Source: an uncultured Lentisphaeria bacterium (GTDB lineage: Bacteria > Verrucomicrobiota > Lentisphaeria > Victivallales > UBA1829). Taken from it: a DNA stretch of 63,697 nt. The DNA lies in contig CASEFP010000148.1 of assembly GCA_949287225.1 (NCBI GenBank), forward strand, positions 1 to 63,697. Reading direction: 5' to 3'. Positions 42,531-50,567 of the stretch are shown in pieces. The notes under the pieces were generated by a model. It searched no databases. It was not told where the DNA came from and was given only the letters and a program-made list of their open reading frames with translations. The translations under genes and the position numbers were made by a program. How positions within the stretch are numbered: position 1 is the first letter of the stretch; each line of letters opens with the position of its first letter.

Positions 42531-44939
42531 ATGGTCCCCATGAACGATTATCGTCCGATTCCCTTTTATTTCATCAACACCACAGAGAGAGAGGCTCTTT
42601 CGCTTCCTGCCGCAAAGGAGGCGATGAAGCGATTGAAGGAAGCGGGATATGGCGGATGCATCTTTTTCAACAAACCGCCCACGGGATTCTCCTGCGAGGA
42701 GTACCTTTCGGATTACTGGTTTGAAGTGACGGAAAACTTTCTTCTCGCGGCGCGGGAAGAGAATCTCGCCTTCTGGATCAACGACGGCTACGACTTTCCT
42801 CCCGGTGACGTCGCGGGACGGATCAGGGCGCGGAATCCTTCGCTCGTCCAGCGACGCCTGACACGGCTTCCTTCCGGACGCATCGAATGCGTCGAAACCG
42901 ACTGGGGATTTCCCGCCTTCGAGGAGGAGGAAAGTTCAAAGCTCTTCATCGAACTTTTCTATGAGGAATACTGGAAACGCCTCGGAAAATATTTCGGAAG
43001 CGGGATCACGGGATTCTTTTCCGACGCCGACAACCGGCGTGTCAACTATGCCACGGCGAAACTTCTCAACGGGGAACCCTATTATCCGTGGTCACGCAAT
43101 TTCGCCGCCGAGTTCCGGAAAAAATTTTCCTACGACATCGAGCCGCGTCTCCAGGAACTCTTCGACGGGAGCTCTCCGCAGCTGAATCTGGATTACTGGA
43201 CCATGGCCGGAGAACTGTATCAGCGGTGGTTCCGCAATAACCATCAGTGGTGCCGGGAACATGGCGTGGCCTATTCCTTTCATACGTCCGACACGGGGCC
43301 TTTCTCCCTGAAGGAGTGTCCGCGGAGCTCTCTCTTTTCCGAGGGCGAGCCGCTGAAGCTCCTTGCGCATTCGGACTGTCCCGGAACCGATCACGAGCTG
43401 GCGGCGCTGGACGGGGGCACGCATTATGACAAACGCTTCTTTTTTCCGCATGTCACCTTCGGCGAAGCTCCGGAAGCACTTCATACTCCGTCATTTGCCG
43501 AAACGCGCTTCGATCTTCGCGCGAAATACGCCGCAAGCGCCGCGTTTCTTTACGGACGCAGACGCGTGCTCTGCGAGGCGTTCGCCGCGACGACCTGGGG
43601 TGCGGATCCAGCGCTCCTGCGGAGAATTGCCGCATGGCAGATCATGCAGGGTGTGAACTTCTTCGTTCCTCATGCCGTGCATCACCGTTTTTCCGGCCCG
43701 ACAAAATATTTTGCCCCGCCGGAATTCCTGCATGGAAGTCTGAGCGAGGGGATACAGGAGTTCAACGACTTTCTGACGCGTTTCTCCTTCCTTGCCGCGC
43801 AGGGCGAGTATGTCGCACCGGTCGGCGTGCTCGATCCGAGCCGGGAGATCCTCGCCGGGCGGGCGGAAGGGGAGAAAATGTTCGTGCTCTGCGACCGCCT
43901 GAACCGCGGCAGCGCCGGATATGTTGTCACCGACCATGAACATGCATCCTGCTTCGACGTGCTGCTGGATCCGCTTTCCGAAAACAATCCGCCCGTTCCG
44001 GAGGGTGATGCCTCCTTCGACGGCGGGGAACTTGCCTGGATGAAGCGCAGACTGCCTTCCGGCGAAGAATACATGCTTGCCGCGAACATCTGGTCCGACC
44101 ATTCCCTCTCGGGGAATCTGGTATTTGCGGGACGCCTTCGGCGCGTCGAGCTTGCGCCCGGTGAAATTGCCGTGATCGGCGGTCCTTACGAGAGTTACCG
44201 CTCTCCTGCGCCGGAAAACAGGAAAAACGTCACGCTGAAGATGAAAAGCGCGCCGCGCTGCGAAGAGGAGAATCTGCTCCCGATGCACTCGATCCGGCGC
44301 TGGGAAAACCGTGTTGAACTGAAAGAGATGTCTCTGCTCGTCCCCGAAGCGCTTGCCGGAAAGGTGCGATGTGACGGCGCAGCGCTTTCCGGCGGTGTCC
44401 GGTGCCGCCTCTTTGACGATCCCTATTACCGTTACCCCGCGCCGGAAGCCAGGGGGGAGCACACACTCTCTTTTGAGGCAGAAGCGGATTTTACGACGCC
44501 CGTTCTGCTCAGCGGCGCTTTTCATTTGCGTCTGGCGGGAAAACGCGGTGCCGAACGGAAACTTTATGAATACTATCAGCTGACCATTACGGCACCGGAG
44601 GAGATCTCCGCAGAACTTTCCGCGCCGGAAGCGCTCCGGTTCGGGAACTGGGCCGAGCAGGGCTTGATCTTCTACTCGGGATGCGTTTCCTATGTGTTCG
44701 AGGTGGATGGCAGTTTCCGCAATGCCGAACTGGAATGGAAGATGAATGGAATCTGTGAAATCCTGCTGGACGGGAAGACGCTGAAACGCCTGGTCTGGCC
44801 GCCTTACCGCCTTTCGCTCGGGGATCTGGATGGACGCCATGAACTTGTGATCCGCGCCTGGAACAGTTCTGCAAACCGGTTTGACGGTTATCGTGCCCCC
44901 GGCGGACTGGCCGAAGCGCCCGTACTGCATTTCGAATGA
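42531..44939 (+). CDS. Putative glycoside hydrolase, GH106-like
   Basis: The 802 residues have no signal peptide, so the enzyme is probably cytoplasmic. The N-terminal 400 residues look like a TIM barrel (YRPIPFYFINT, LKEAGYGGCIFFNKP, FWINDGYDFPPGD, GITGFFSDADN, AFAATTWGADPALLRRIAAWQ). The C-terminal 350 are beta-sandwich-like, ending in a galactose-binding-type module (WKMNGICEILLDGKTLKRLVWPPYRL). The overall pattern recalls alpha-L-rhamnosidase (GH106)-like proteins, but I cannot assign catalytic residues. GAGGAG lies ten bases before ATG 42531; ATG 42540 is an alternative. Partner of the LacI regulator just upstream. Confidence 0.65.
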   Translation: MVPMNDYRPIPFYFINTTEREALSLPAAKEAMKRLKEAGYGGCIFFNKPPTGFSCEEYLSDYWFEVTENFLLAAREENLAFWINDGYDFPPGDVAGRIRARNPSLVQRRLTRLPSGRIECVETDWGFPAFEEEESSKLFIELFYEEYWKRLGKYFGSGITGFFSDADNRRVNYATAKLLNGEPYYPWSRNFAAEFRKKFSYDIEPRLQELFDGSSPQLNLDYWTMAGELYQRWFRNNHQWCREHGVAYSFHTSDTGPFSLKECPRSSLFSEGEPLKLLAHSDCPGTDHELAALDGGTHYDKRFFFPHVTFGEAPEALHTPSFAETRFDLRAKYAASAAFLYGRRRVLCEAFAATTWGADPALLRRIAAWQIMQGVNFFVPHAVHHRFSGPTKYFAPPEFLHGSLSEGIQEFNDFLTRFSFLAAQGEYVAPVGVLDPSREILAGRAEGEKMFVLCDRLNRGSAGYVVTDHEHASCFDVLLDPLSENNPPVPEGDASFDGGELAWMKRRLPSGEEYMLAANIWSDHSLSGNLVFAGRLRRVELAPGEIAVIGGPYESYRSPAPENRKNVTLKMKSAPRCEEENLLPMHSIRRWENRVELKEMSLLVPEALAGKVRCDGAALSGGVRCRLFDDPYYRYPAPEARGEHTLSFEAEADFTTPVLLSGAFHLRLAGKRGAERKLYEYYQLTITAPEEISAELSAPEALRFGNWAEQGLIFYSGCVSYVFEVDGSFRNAELEWKMNGICEILLDGKTLKRLVWPPYRLSLGDLDGRHELVIRAWNSSANRFDGYRAPGGLAEAPVLHFE

Positions 44940-44974
44940 CGCGGGGGATTCGGATTGTTGAAGGGGGACAAGAA

Positions 44975-45008
44975 GAAGGACGCTCCGCCTGCTGGCGGAA
45001 CGTCCTTC
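44975..45008. terminator. Long hairpin between the convergent GH and RRM genes
   Basis: GAAGGACGCTCCGCC and GGCGGAACGTCCTTC pair over 15 bp with one mismatch around TGCT. On the minus strand it is followed by TTCTTCTTGT, fitting termination of the RRM gene; it may also stop the hydrolase transcript. Confidence 0.7.
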
Positions 45009-45028
45009 TGGATATGCTTGACGGAAAA

Positions 45029-45403
45029 TCAGAAGTTTTCGTCGCGGGGCGCGCCGTAACTGCCGTGTCTTTCGCCGCGGGGAGCACCGCCGAAACCGCC
45101 GCGCCGTTCGCCGCGGGGACCGCCGCCGAAACCGCCGCGCCGTTCGCCGCGGGGTCTCTCTTCACGGGGACGCGCTTCATTCACGACAAGAGCGCGGCCG
45201 CCCTGCATGGAACCATTGAGTCCGGTGATTGCCGCATTGGCTTCGCCTGCATCCGGCATTTCGACGAAACCGAATCCTTTGGCGCGGCCGGTCTCGCGAT
45301 CAGTTACAAGACGGACACTTGTCACATTCCCGTAAGCCGCGAAAGCTGCTTTGAGTTCCTCTGCTGTCATTGCGTACGGCATGTTCCCGACATAGATGTT
45401 CAT
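45029..45403 (-). CDS. RRM RNA-binding protein with Arg/Gly-rich tail
   Basis: The 124 residues hold one RNA recognition motif: RNP2 NIYVGNM (2-8) and RNP1 KGFGFVEM (about 42-49). The tail (about 79-124) repeats PRGERRGGFGG, an RGG-like box that strengthens RNA binding. Such small bacterial RRM proteins are found in Cyanobacteria and the PVC group and are often cold-regulated. A 7-bp hairpin (GGACATT-CTTC-AATGTCC) in the leader at 45420-45437 could be regulatory. Confidence 0.92.
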   Translation of the reverse strand: MNIYVGNMPYAMTAEELKAAFAAYGNVTSVRLVTDRETGRAKGFGFVEMPDAGEANAAITGLNGSMQGGRALVVNEARPREERPRGERRGGFGGGPRGERRGGFGGAPRGERHGSYGAPRDENF

Positions 45404-45683
45404 GTTGGATACCTTTTCCGGACATTGAAGAATGTCCTTCCTTCTGCCCCTTCAAATGTTTCTTTTGACAAATTGCCACTGTTGGATAGAGCCGGGTCAG
45501 GAAGGGTGTGACTGAACAAACCGGAATCAACGGGTGGAAATATCCTAGAGCCGAGCGTCGGCTTTAAGAACGAATTCTGCTTCCGCAAAAGAACTGCGTG
45601 CGCGGCAAGCATACGGGGTATGCGGATGGGGATCAAATAAACCTCGGAGAGATGATTTCCTTTTTCTTTTATCGTTCTTATTG

Positions 45684-45700
45684 TTAACGTAATGCGTTTA
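45684..45700 (+). promoter_or_regulatory. Imperfect AACG...CGTT palindrome
   Basis: TTAACGTAATGCGTTTA pairs at six of eight positions around a central A and has the AACG/CGTT half-sites of LacI-like regulators. It lies 274 bases before the symporter -35, far for a direct operator. Confidence 0.3.
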
Positions 45701-45973
45701 TTGCGGATTACAAATCCGAAAACAGAAAAAAATCATTTTTTTTGAAAAAGAATTTCATTGCCGCCCTTTTTTTACAGGGGCGCTCCATGCCCCTTCCTTC
45801 CAGAGTATTTTCCGGAGAGCAATGGCGGAAGGACGTTCGATCCTTGTTGCCGGAATGACGGAAAAGTTGTTTTCTCTTTATTCATTTTTATTTAAATTAC
45901 TGTATTAGTAATTTTATTGTGCAAAACCGTTGTATTTCTCTCTGAAAAAACGGAATCTTTCCCTTTCCATCTG

Positions 45974-46002
45974 TTGACAGACGTTGTGCTTCCGGATATA
46001 TT
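45974..46002 (+). promoter_or_regulatory. Consensus promoter of the symporter gene
   Basis: TTGACA (45974-45979), 17-base spacer, TATATT (45997-46002): the best -35/-10 pair in the window. The transcript would begin near 46009, giving a leader of about 200 bases. Confidence 0.75.
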
Positions 46003-46212
46003 GTTGAAACGGCTGGGCGGCTGCGGATTCCGAATCGGTTTCTCCGCCGCAGAATTTATTTATCATAATTCATAAATTAATGGAAACAGGGATTGACAAG
46101 AGTATTCCAATGAAGAAAAAAGATTCGACATAGCAGAATGCCCGCGAGTGGAAGGGGGATTTGTTCTGGAAGTGTAACTTATTGAATGACAAGCGATAAT
46201 AAAAGGTAGTTT

Positions 46213-48525
46213 ATGTTTTTGCTGGACTGGATTATTGTATTCATTCCGTTGCTGGTGGTGCTGGTAATCGGATTGAAATCTCAGAAATATGTGAAAAGCG
46301 TCGCGGACTTTCTTGCGGCGGGTCGTGTCGCAGGACGTTATGTTATATGTGTCGCCAGCGGTGAAGCCGGCATGGGGTTGATCTCCCTTGTGGCAATGTG
46401 GGAAATGTACTATTCCTGCGGATTTGCAGTGAGTTTCTGGAGTGCGATTTCCGCTCCCCTCGGACTGATCTTCGGACTGACCGGATTCTGCACCTATCGC
46501 TTCCGAGAGACCAAGGCGATGACGATGGGGCAGTTCTTTGAAATGCGTTACAGCCGCTCGTTCCGTATTTTCGCCGCCATCCTGCAATCCATCTCCGGCG
46601 TGATCAACTACGCGATCTTTCCCGCCGTGGGTGCGCGCTGCATGATGTACTTCCTCGACCTCCCTGTTCATTTCTACATCTGCGGCTGGAAGTTTTCCAC
46701 CTTCGGACTTCTGATGCTGATCTTCCTCGGAATTGCCGTCTGGATCGTGATGATGGGCGGACAGATCACCATCATGGTGACCGACTGCGTGCAGGGACTG
46801 GTCTCCTATCCGCTGTATGCGATCATCGTCGCCTACATCTTCTACCGCTTCTCCTGGAACGGGGAGATGGTTCCCGCCCTGATGGATCGCGCGCCCGGCG
46901 AAAGCATGCTCAATCCTTATGATATTGAGAATATGCGCACGTTCAACCTCTTTTATGTGTTCGTCGGCATTTTCAGTTCGGTTTTCAACCGCATGGCATG
47001 GAGCGGCACGCAGGGATACAACGCCGCCGCCGCCAACGCTCACGAACAGAAAATGGGCGGTCTTCTCGGTACCTGGCGCGCCGGATTCTCCACGATGATG
47101 ATCGTTCTTCTTGCCGTTGCCGCCTACACCTATATGATCCATGCCGATTTCAAGCCGCTGGCGAATGTTGTCCATAAACAGCTTACGGCGAAAACCATGG
47201 AGGAGATGGCGCATGAAAAACGCTTTGATGTGATCCGCGGCGATGTCGAAAAACTGGTCAAGGACGGCACCGTTACCCCGGCGATGAAGAAAATCCTGGA
47301 GAAGGATCAGAAATTTGATCTTTCCAAGCCGCTGGATCCGGGGAAATACCGTGATGCCGCGCAGGCGGCGGTTGCCACCGTGGACAAGGGAACCGCTCAG
47401 ACGATCGGAACGATCTATCACCAGATGCTTGTTCCTGTGGCGCTCCGCGAAATGCTCCCCATGGGTATTACGGGTGTTCTCTGCGCGCTTCTGATCTTCC
47501 TGATGATCTCCACGGATACGACCTATATGCACTCCTGGGGCAGCATTATCGTTCAGGACATCATCCTGCCGTTCCGCAAGACGCCGTTTACGCCGAAACA
47601 GCAGCTGAACCTTCTGCGTCTGATCATTGCGGGGGTGGCGGTGTTCGCTTTCCTCTTCTCATTCTTCTTTGCGCAGATGGACTACATCCTGATGTTCTTC
47701 GCAATCACCGGCGCAATCTGGCTCGGCGGTGCGGGACCTGTTATCGTCTTCGGGCTTTACTGGAAGCGCGGAACGACCACGGGAGCTTTCGCTGCGCTCG
47801 GTGCGGGATCATTTCTTGCCGTCGCCGGCATCATCTGCCAGCAGACCTGGGCAAAATACATCTATCCCTTCCTGGAGGATGCCGGACTGGTCAAGTCTGT
47901 TTCCTGGTTCTTTGAAACGGTTTCCGCTCCGTTCAATCCTTATATCGTCTGGAAAGTCACGCCGGACCGTTTCCCTGTGAATTCACAGGAAATCTACTTT
48001 ATTTCGATGGTGATTGCGATCTCTCTGTATGTTCTGCTCTCTCTTGCAACCTGCCGCAAGCCGTTCAATCTGGACCGCATGCTTCACCGCGGCGCCTATT
48101 CCGACGGAGGTCCGACGCTGGAAAAGATTCCGTGGAATATCCGGACGGTCTTTTCCAAACTGATCGGTATCGATTCGAATTACACGCGCGGTGACAAAAT
48201 CCTTGCCTGGAGTGTGTTTATCTGGTCGTTCGGCTGGAGCTTCCTTATCTGCTTTGTGGGTATTGTGGTCTGGAATCTTTTCTACAAGTGGCCGGATCAC
48301 TGGTGGGCGATCAAGTTCCATATCACAATGCTGCTGGTTCCGGGTATTGTGGCTGTGGTTTCCACAGTCTGGTTCTCGATTGGCGGCAGTATTGACCTCT
48401 ACCGCCTCTTCCAGAGACTCAAGGAGAAAGAGGAGGATGATCTTGACGACGGCCGTGTGGTTGGCAACGTTTCCGCTGCGGATCTTGCCCGTATGGAAAA
48501 GATTGAGGAAAACTCCGGTAAATAA
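46213..48525 (+). CDS. Sodium/solute symporter (SSS family)
   Basis: LeuT-fold inner-membrane symporter with more than a dozen hydrophobic segments. It opens IIVFIPLLVVLVIGLKSQK, followed by the SSS-like DFLAAGRVAGRY and MTMGQFFEMRYSRSFRIFAA (split). At 770 residues it is far longer than usual (500-600). A hydrophilic insert of about 90 residues (about 320-410, HKQLTAKTMEEMAHEKRFD) sits between membrane segments, and a charged tail ends the protein. The substrate is probably a sugar or sugar acid, judged only from the surrounding carbohydrate genes. AAAGG precedes ATG 46213. Confidence 0.87.
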   Translation: MFLLDWIIVFIPLLVVLVIGLKSQKYVKSVADFLAAGRVAGRYVICVASGEAGMGLISLVAMWEMYYSCGFAVSFWSAISAPLGLIFGLTGFCTYRFRETKAMTMGQFFEMRYSRSFRIFAAILQSISGVINYAIFPAVGARCMMYFLDLPVHFYICGWKFSTFGLLMLIFLGIAVWIVMMGGQITIMVTDCVQGLVSYPLYAIIVAYIFYRFSWNGEMVPALMDRAPGESMLNPYDIENMRTFNLFYVFVGIFSSVFNRMAWSGTQGYNAAAANAHEQKMGGLLGTWRAGFSTMMIVLLAVAAYTYMIHADFKPLANVVHKQLTAKTMEEMAHEKRFDVIRGDVEKLVKDGTVTPAMKKILEKDQKFDLSKPLDPGKYRDAAQAAVATVDKGTAQTIGTIYHQMLVPVALREMLPMGITGVLCALLIFLMISTDTTYMHSWGSIIVQDIILPFRKTPFTPKQQLNLLRLIIAGVAVFAFLFSFFFAQMDYILMFFAITGAIWLGGAGPVIVFGLYWKRGTTTGAFAALGAGSFLAVAGIICQQTWAKYIYPFLEDAGLVKSVSWFFETVSAPFNPYIVWKVTPDRFPVNSQEIYFISMVIAISLYVLLSLATCRKPFNLDRMLHRGAYSDGGPTLEKIPWNIRTVFSKLIGIDSNYTRGDKILAWSVFIWSFGWSFLICFVGIVVWNLFYKWPDHWWAIKFHITMLLVPGIVAVVSTVWFSIGGSIDLYRLFQRLKEKEEDDLDDGRVVGNVSAADLARMEKIEENSGK

Positions 48526-48586
48526 CGGAATCCCGTCTGCCGGATCCGCATAATTCCAAGTGCGTTTCCGGCGAAGCGATGAAAAG

Positions 48587-48630
48587 ACACCGCGGATTTT
48601 CGCCTTGCCGTGAATTCCGCGGTGTTTTTT
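48587..48630 (+). terminator. Symporter terminator
   Basis: ACACCGCGGA and TCCGCGGTGT (48587-48596, 48616-48625) form a 10-bp stem followed by a run of T to 48630. Confidence 0.85.
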
Positions 48631-48638
48631 ACGCTTTT

Positions 48639-48671
48639 GATACGGAAAAATGCGTTGCATTTTTCCGTATC
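48639..48671. terminator. Perfect 15-bp hairpin between convergent genes
   Basis: GATACGGAAAAATGC-GTT-GCATTTTTCCGTATC, followed on plus by TTTGTTTT. It lies seven bases from the stop of the minus-strand oxidoreductase, whose transcript would also carry it, although no T-run follows on minus. Confidence 0.7.
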
Positions 48672-48677
48672 TTTGTT

Positions 48678-49958
48678 TTATGCGCCGAAGCACTCCTCAT
48701 AGACTTCGTTCAGCGACCAGCGGCTGTGGCGTTCCGGAGTGCGGCTGATCCATTTCCCATTCGTGAAGTCGGGAAATGCCACAGGCATGCTTCCTGTCGC
48801 GATCGACTGCTCGGAGAGGCAGGTCACACTCATCCATGCCGCACAGTCATAAACGTCAATCGGCGTCATCGTACGGTTGCGCACCGCGTCGAAAAACGCC
48901 TGAAGCGCCAGCGAATCCATGCCGCCGTGTCCGCCGATGGGATTGTCCCGGTATTCCCGCCAGATCGGGTGATCGTATTTTTCATAAAAATCGGAGGTTT
49001 TGTTCCACTCATGGACAAGGTAGGGATTTCCTGCCACATCAATTTTTTCGTAGCTCGGGCTGATGCCATGCACATAAATTCCGCCGGTGTCCTCCATCCA
49101 GATTCCCTTTGTTCCCTGCACTCTTCCATCACGCGAGTAGGGGCGCGGAAGCGATACGCTGTGGGTGAGAGTGATCGTCTCGCCGTTCGCACACCGGATG
49201 ACCGTGGTGATCACATCGCCTTCATTGAAGACACGGTTTCCCATGGTTCCCTGCCAGGATTTTTCTTCGGCGGAGGCGGCGAATCCGCGTGCCTTGGAGG
49301 CGGTCGAGGTGAGGCTCAGAAAGCGGTTTCCCCGGTTGATCCGGAGAATTTTTGCGACCGGTCCCAGCCCGTGCGTCGGATAAAGGTCGCCGTTACGGCG
49401 GAGATTGTGGATCGCGCGTTCGTGCCCCTGTTCGATGTCGCATGCCATTTCGCTCAGGTCATGTTCATAGCCGCAGGCACAGTGGATCAGCTCGCCGAAC
49501 ATTCCCTTGCGGACCATGTTCAGAACGAGCAGTTCGTTGCGCCCGTAACAGCAGTTTTCCAGCATCATGCAGGAGACGCCCGTTGATTCCGAGGCGTGGA
49601 CAAGCTGCCAGAGCTCCTCGGTGGACGCCGCGCCGCCGACTTCGATCCCGACGTATTTCCCCATCCGCATGGCATCGCACGCGATCGGCAGATGGGAGTT
49701 CCAGGAGGTTGGAACCAGAACCGCGTCCACATTCCGGTCCGCGATCAGTTCGTGGTAGTCGCGGTAGACCGCGGGTTTCTCCGCGTTGTGCTCTTTCAGA
49801 ATGCCGAGAATTTTTTCGATGCGTTCTTCGCGGAGATCACAGATTGCCGTGACCTTCACTTCCCCGTTCTGCGCCAGCGCGAAAATGGACGCAAGCAGCG
49901 TTTCCGTACGCGGTCCCAGACCGATCATGCCGACCCGGACCGTCTGATGCTGATTCAT
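48678..49958 (-). CDS. Gfo/Idh/MocA oxidoreductase-fold enzyme, GH109-like
   Basis: The 426 residues have an N-terminal Rossmann domain (VRVGMIGLGPRTETLL, AICDLREERI, VPTSWNSHLPIACDAM) and a C-terminal alpha/beta domain. Several stretches match the GH109 alpha-N-acetylgalactosaminidase pattern, in which NAD is a bound cofactor: MLENCCYGRNELLVLNMV, GELIHCACGYEHDL, THGLGPVAKILRINRGNRF, GGHGGMD. GH109 enzymes usually have a Tat or Sec signal; none is present here. A plain sugar dehydrogenase is the alternative. It lies 36 bases after the CBS gene on the same strand. Confidence 0.82.
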   Translation of the reverse strand: MNQHQTVRVGMIGLGPRTETLLASIFALAQNGEVKVTAICDLREERIEKILGILKEHNAEKPAVYRDYHELIADRNVDAVLVPTSWNSHLPIACDAMRMGKYVGIEVGGAASTEELWQLVHASESTGVSCMMLENCCYGRNELLVLNMVRKGMFGELIHCACGYEHDLSEMACDIEQGHERAIHNLRRNGDLYPTHGLGPVAKILRINRGNRFLSLTSTASKARGFAASAEEKSWQGTMGNRVFNEGDVITTVIRCANGETITLTHSVSLPRPYSRDGRVQGTKGIWMEDTGGIYVHGISPSYEKIDVAGNPYLVHEWNKTSDFYEKYDHPIWREYRDNPIGGHGGMDSLALQAFFDAVRNRTMTPIDVYDCAAWMSVTCLSEQSIATGSMPVAFPDFTNGKWISRTPERHSRWSLNEVYEECFGA

Positions 49959-49994
49959 TTGACTGATCTGCTCCTCTTGGTATGTTGCAGTGGT

Positions 49995-50459
49995 TCAATA
50001 GACTTCATTTTTCCGGCTGACTCCGGTATAATCCGAGAGCCAGTGCAGTTCGATGTCGCGTTCGACGTTCAGCGATTCAAGGATATCCGCACGCGAAATC
50101 ACTCCGCTGATGGTTTTGCCTTCGATCACGGGGAGATAGCTGATGTTGTGGCGGACCATGACGTTCATGATGTATTCGACATCGTCATCTTCCGCTGCCA
50201 CAATCATCCTCCGCGTCATGAAATCATCCACCTTGTCGGTATCGGGATTCGATCCTTCCATGCTGACGGCGCGGACTATGTCGCTTCTCGTGATGATCCC
50301 GGCGAATTTGAGTTCCTCTGCGTTGTCCTTTTCGACGACCATGAGGCTGCCGGTGTTCATTCCCGTCATCTTTTTTGCCGCGTCACGGATCGTGGCGCCG
50401 GATTCGATCATGCAGAGTTTCCGGTCGATTTTGTCAGCGAGCGTTTTTTTGATTTTCAT
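49995..50459 (-). CDS. CBS-domain pair protein
   Basis: From ATG 50459 (GGGGGTG upstream) the 154 residues form two CBS motifs: SGATIRDAAKKMTGMNTGSL...GIITRSDIVRAV and EYIMNVMVRHNISYLPVI...GVISRADILESL. Such stand-alone pairs bind adenine nucleotides and regulate partner proteins; the partner is unknown. It precedes the GH109-like gene and has its own candidate promoter with an inverted repeat. Confidence 0.9.
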   Translation of the reverse strand: MKIKKTLADKIDRKLCMIESGATIRDAAKKMTGMNTGSLMVVEKDNAEELKFAGIITRSDIVRAVSMEGSNPDTDKVDDFMTRRMIVAAEDDDVEYIMNVMVRHNISYLPVIEGKTISGVISRADILESLNVERDIELHWLSDYTGVSRKNEVY

Positions 50460-50486
50460 GACACACCCCCTGTGTTTTTGCTCTAA

Positions 50487-50518
50487 GGGAAAACTATCAC
50501 TTTTTTCCCTTTTTTCAA
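50487..50518 (-). promoter_or_regulatory. Promoter with inverted repeat upstream of the CBS gene
   Basis: Minus strand: TTGAAA (plus 50513-50518), 16-base spacer, TAGTTT (plus 50491-50496). GGGAAAA and TTTTCCC (50487-50493, 50503-50509) form a perfect 7-bp inverted repeat over the spacer and -10, a likely operator. Confidence 0.45.
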
Positions 50519-50567
50519 GCCCGTTCCGCACGATTTCCGGAATGGGGCGCGCAGGAGGATGTTTTTC

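Larger units (their letters stand above)
45404..46212. other. 809-base gene-free region between the RRM gene and the symporter
   Basis: No coding frame with a ribosome site is visible. It holds the RRM leader, several short perfect hairpins (AGCCGA-GCG-TCGGCT at 45549; GCATAC-GGG-GTATGC at 45609; CGGATT-ACA-AATCCG at 45704; AGGGGC/GCCCCT at 45776), an AT-rich block (45650-45770 and 45865-45960), an AACG-type palindrome and a consensus promoter. A small RNA or riboswitch is possible but I match no known family. Confidence 0.5.

Noticed and set aside
46080..46133. 17-codon open frame in the symporter leader (possible leader peptide)
   Set aside because: Starts ATG and ends TAG, but there is no ribosome site, no run of regulatory codons and no attenuator hairpin right after it.
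46063..47532. Minus-strand frame opposite the symporter
   Set aside because: Antisense to clear membrane helices; His/Asp-rich composition typical of the complement of hydrophobic coding.
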